A stretch of DNA of 60,981 nt from an uncultured Clostridia bacterium (GTDB lineage Bacteria > Bacillota > Clostridia > Oscillospirales > Acutalibacteraceae), in NCBI GenBank assembly GCA_945863885.1, contig CAMAZY010000016.1, positions 1 to 60,981 of the forward strand, written 5' to 3'. Below are positions 59,389-60,981 of the stretch, in pieces. Position numbers and translations under genes: made by a program. Below the pieces are notes generated by a model. It was not told the DNA's origin and did not search any database. It saw nothing but the letters and a program-made list of their open reading frames with translations. Positions within the stretch are counted from its first letter, which is position 1; each line of letters starts with the position of its first letter.

Positions 59389-60981
59389 TTAATAAGCCGG
59401 AACTCCGTAGCCGAGTATCTCATAGTGACCGACAGAGTATTGTTTCTGTATAACACTATCTCCTGAGTTACCTTCGACCGTATAAACGATACCGTTCTCA
59501 ACCTTCAGCACGATACCCGTATGGTCGGATAGACCGTCCTGCGGACCTGACGAACCATCGGGAGAATCCCAGTCAAAGAAGATAATCATACCGGGAACCG
59601 GCTCGGCAGAGCCATCCATCCATTGACCTCTGTCCTTAAACCATTGCACACCATTCACACAGCCTGCAAACTTCGGGATAACGCCGGTGTCAATATATCC
59701 GCACTCATTGGCACACCAAGATACAAAGCAGGCGCACCACTCCACACGGGAGCCGAAGCCGTACCAAGACCAGTAAGGCTCGCCGCCCACATTGCCGATC
59801 TGCGACAACGCAACGGTTACGATTTGGTCGTCGCTTGCGGTAATGCCGTAAAGCACAGATGACCACAAAGAATTGTTCTTGTCTTGCAGAAGCTCGGTCA
59901 GATAATCCTTTTGCTCCTGATTAAAACCGTACTGTGCTGCCATTTCGTCCACCGTCTTGTGTGATACCGTTATATATAAGTAGGTTCTCGTAACGGTGGT
60001 TTCGGTCTGCACGATATTTCCGTTTCCGTCATCGGTTTCGGTTATGACCGTTTCAGACTTGCTTTCCGTCCGTGACGATATGCTGTTCATCTCCCAAAAT
60101 ATATCTTTGAGAAGCTGCTTTTTACTATCGTCCATTGTGGCGACCTCCTGCGGGTTGTCAGGATCGGTGTTGACCTTAACGGAATACACCGAAAGCACCT
60201 CTTTCCAAACCGCACGACTGCCCGACATTTCAAGAACATCATAGGTATTGCCGTTTCGGACTTCCATCAGCTTGTTGTCATATTCGGTATTGATTTCCTG
60301 AACAGCGGTCTGCATAGACTGTCCCGTTCCTGAGTCCTCTCCTGAAAAGAAGATACCGAACACCGAGCCGATGATAGCGGCAATCAAGCAAATTACGATA
60401 ATCACAACAACCGCAACCCAACCTCCGGCAGCGATGGCGGCGACAAGCGCTTTAATTCCGGCGATAATCGCTTTGACTGCGGCAATCGTAGCCTTTACTG
60501 CCGCCTTAACCCCGGCAACTACTGCCTTTGCCGTAGCTTTTGCGGCTTGGGCGGCTTTCTGCGCCGCTTTTGCAGCCTGTTGTGAGGTCTTGATTGCTGT
60601 CTTTGCGGTTTTCTCGGCAGTCTTTACGGATTTTGCCGCCGTCTTTGCAGAGCCTTTACCAACCGTCTTTATCGTTTTCTTTCCGGCTGAACGGGCAGAC
60701 TGCTTTACGGTTTTCTCCGCTGATTTTTCCGCAGTCCTGACCGTTTTGCCGCCAGTATTCTGAGATTGCTTCTGCAAAACCTTTTCAGCCCGTTTTGCCT
60801 TAAAATTCTCAACACCGTCCTTTGCCTTGTAGATATTTTCCTTTGTGGTTTGCACACCTTTCCGTCCGGCTTTGTCAAATTGATGTGCGCCCTCGTGAAC
60901 GGCAGTGTCCATTCCACGCTCGAACTTATCCGCAGCATATTCGTCGGCAGAATTTTCGGCGGCAGATGTGCTGTGTTCGGC
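59389..60981 (-). CDS. Membrane-anchored CHAP peptidoglycan hydrolase (5' end outside window)
   Basis: The frame is open to the right edge (530 codons visible). The visible N-terminal part is highly basic and Ala/Lys-rich, with repeated KTAEK/KSAKTA-type units. One membrane span follows ([25 protein letters not shown]), then an extracellular helical region and a C-terminal CHAP amidase/peptidase domain (last ~150 residues). Catalytic Cys lies in [10 protein letters not shown], His in SDHTGIVL, and the acidic/Asn partner in VEGNSGD. Such proteins open the wall locally for conjugation in Tn916/Tn1549-type elements. Codon use is more GC-rich than the cargo to its left, matching the element backbone. 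Confidence 0.88.
   Translation of the reverse strand, partial: AEHSTSAAENSADEYAADKFERGMDTAVHEGAHQFDKAGRKGVQTTKENIYKAKDGVENFKAKRAEKVLQKQSQNTGGKTVRTAEKSAEKTVKQSARSAGKKTIKTVGKGSAKTAAKSVKTAEKTAKTAIKTSQQAAKAAQKAAQAAKATAKAVVAGVKAAVKATIAAVKAIIAGIKALVAAIAAGGWVAVVVIIVICLIAAIIGSVFGIFFSGEDSGTGQSMQTAVQEINTEYDNKLMEVRNGNTYDVLEMSGSRAVWKEVLSVYSVKVNTDPDNPQEVATMDDSKKQLLKDIFWEMNSISSRTESKSETVITETDDGNGNIVQTETTVTRTYLYITVSHKTVDEMAAQYGFNQEQKDYLTELLQDKNNSLWSSVLYGITASDDQIVTVALSQIGNVGGEPYWSWYGFGSRVEWCACFVSWCANECGYIDTGVIPKFAGCVNGVQWFKDRGQWMDGSAEPVPGMIIFFDWDSPDGSSGPQDGLSDHTGIVLKVENGIVYTVEGNSGDSVIQKQYSVGHYEILGYGVPAY

Larger units (their letters stand above)
24960..60981. mobile_element. Integrative (probably conjugative) element at tRNA-Ser, right end outside window
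   Basis: The left boundary is placed at the 3' end of tRNA-Ser because a tyrosine recombinase lies directly beside it, as is usual for tRNA-targeting elements. The recombinase, excisionase-like HTH, Cys-rich and sigma-like genes form the left module, and a CHAP hydrolase at the right edge belongs to a conjugation module. Between them lies AT-rich cargo. I find no second copy of the tRNA 3' end within the window, so the element is at least 36 kb. Conjugation genes such as a relaxase or VirB4 are not in view, hence 'probably'. Confidence 0.7.

Noticed and set aside
59389-60981. Right attachment site or element end in the window
   Set aside because: No copy of the tRNA-Ser 3' end (GGGTTCGAATCCC) is found right of 24970; the CHAP gene still belongs to the element.

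Overview
The window looks like a chromosomal stretch of an anaerobic Firmicute, most likely a clostridial (Oscillospiraceae/Ruminococcaceae-type) bacterium. The evidence is a HrcA/CIRCE-controlled hrcA-grpE-dnaK-dnaJ cluster, strong AGGAGG-type ribosome binding sites, sigma-A promoters with 17-bp spacers, and large secreted proteins built from bacterial Ig-like (BIG2) and Cys-rich 'HHEAEAATC' repeats. Taxonomy is inferred from gene content only.

Region 1 (1-24,300) is host chromosome with fairly GC-rich codon use: a partial secreted repeat protein, the heat-shock operon, a small XRE regulator, nicotinate phosphoribosyltransferase plus a RluA-type pseudouridine synthase, a ~2,780-residue protein with 32 tandem Ig-like domains, exodeoxyribonuclease III, and a tandem pair of XRE-membrane regulators that share an almost identical first half.

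Region 2 (24,250-24,970) is a strong promoter followed by three truncated tRNA-Ser 5' halves at ~180-bp spacing and then one intact tRNA-Ser(CGA). The tRNA is the probable attachment site of an integrative element. A tyrosine recombinase (25,082-26,323), an excisionase-like HTH protein, a Cys-rich protein and a sigma-like factor follow. The right edge of the window holds a membrane-anchored CHAP peptidoglycan hydrolase typical of conjugative elements. No second attachment site is visible, so the element continues past the right edge.

Region 3 (about 27,800-59,350) is AT-rich cargo inside that element. It holds a LexA-type repressor with its own operator, two overlooked micropeptide genes, a vWA protein, a macro-domain protein and a two-operon defence island. 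One operon is a complete DNA phosphorothioation set, dndB-dndC-dndD-dndE-dndA, continuing into the macro-domain gene. The other is a ~20-kb unit: XRE regulator, unknown 345-aa protein, 47-aa micropeptide, WYL regulator, NERD-UvrD helicase, AddB-like/PIN fusion, SNF2 helicase, RecQ-like helicase, 262-aa protein, 1032-aa ATPase and 223-aa protein. The last five match, in order, size and family, DpdE-DpdF-DpdG-DpdH-DpdI of the 7-deazaguanine DNA modification/restriction cluster, yet no dpdA/dpdB/dpdC modification genes are present.

The main hypothesis is therefore a hybrid defence system. The Dnd proteins would mark host DNA with phosphorothioate. A Dpd-type helicase/ATPase module, with an AddAB-like helicase pair carrying a PIN nuclease, would attack unmarked DNA in place of the usual DndFGH. 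The Dnd calls rest on clear motifs; the Dpd calls rest on family and synteny and need a profile search.
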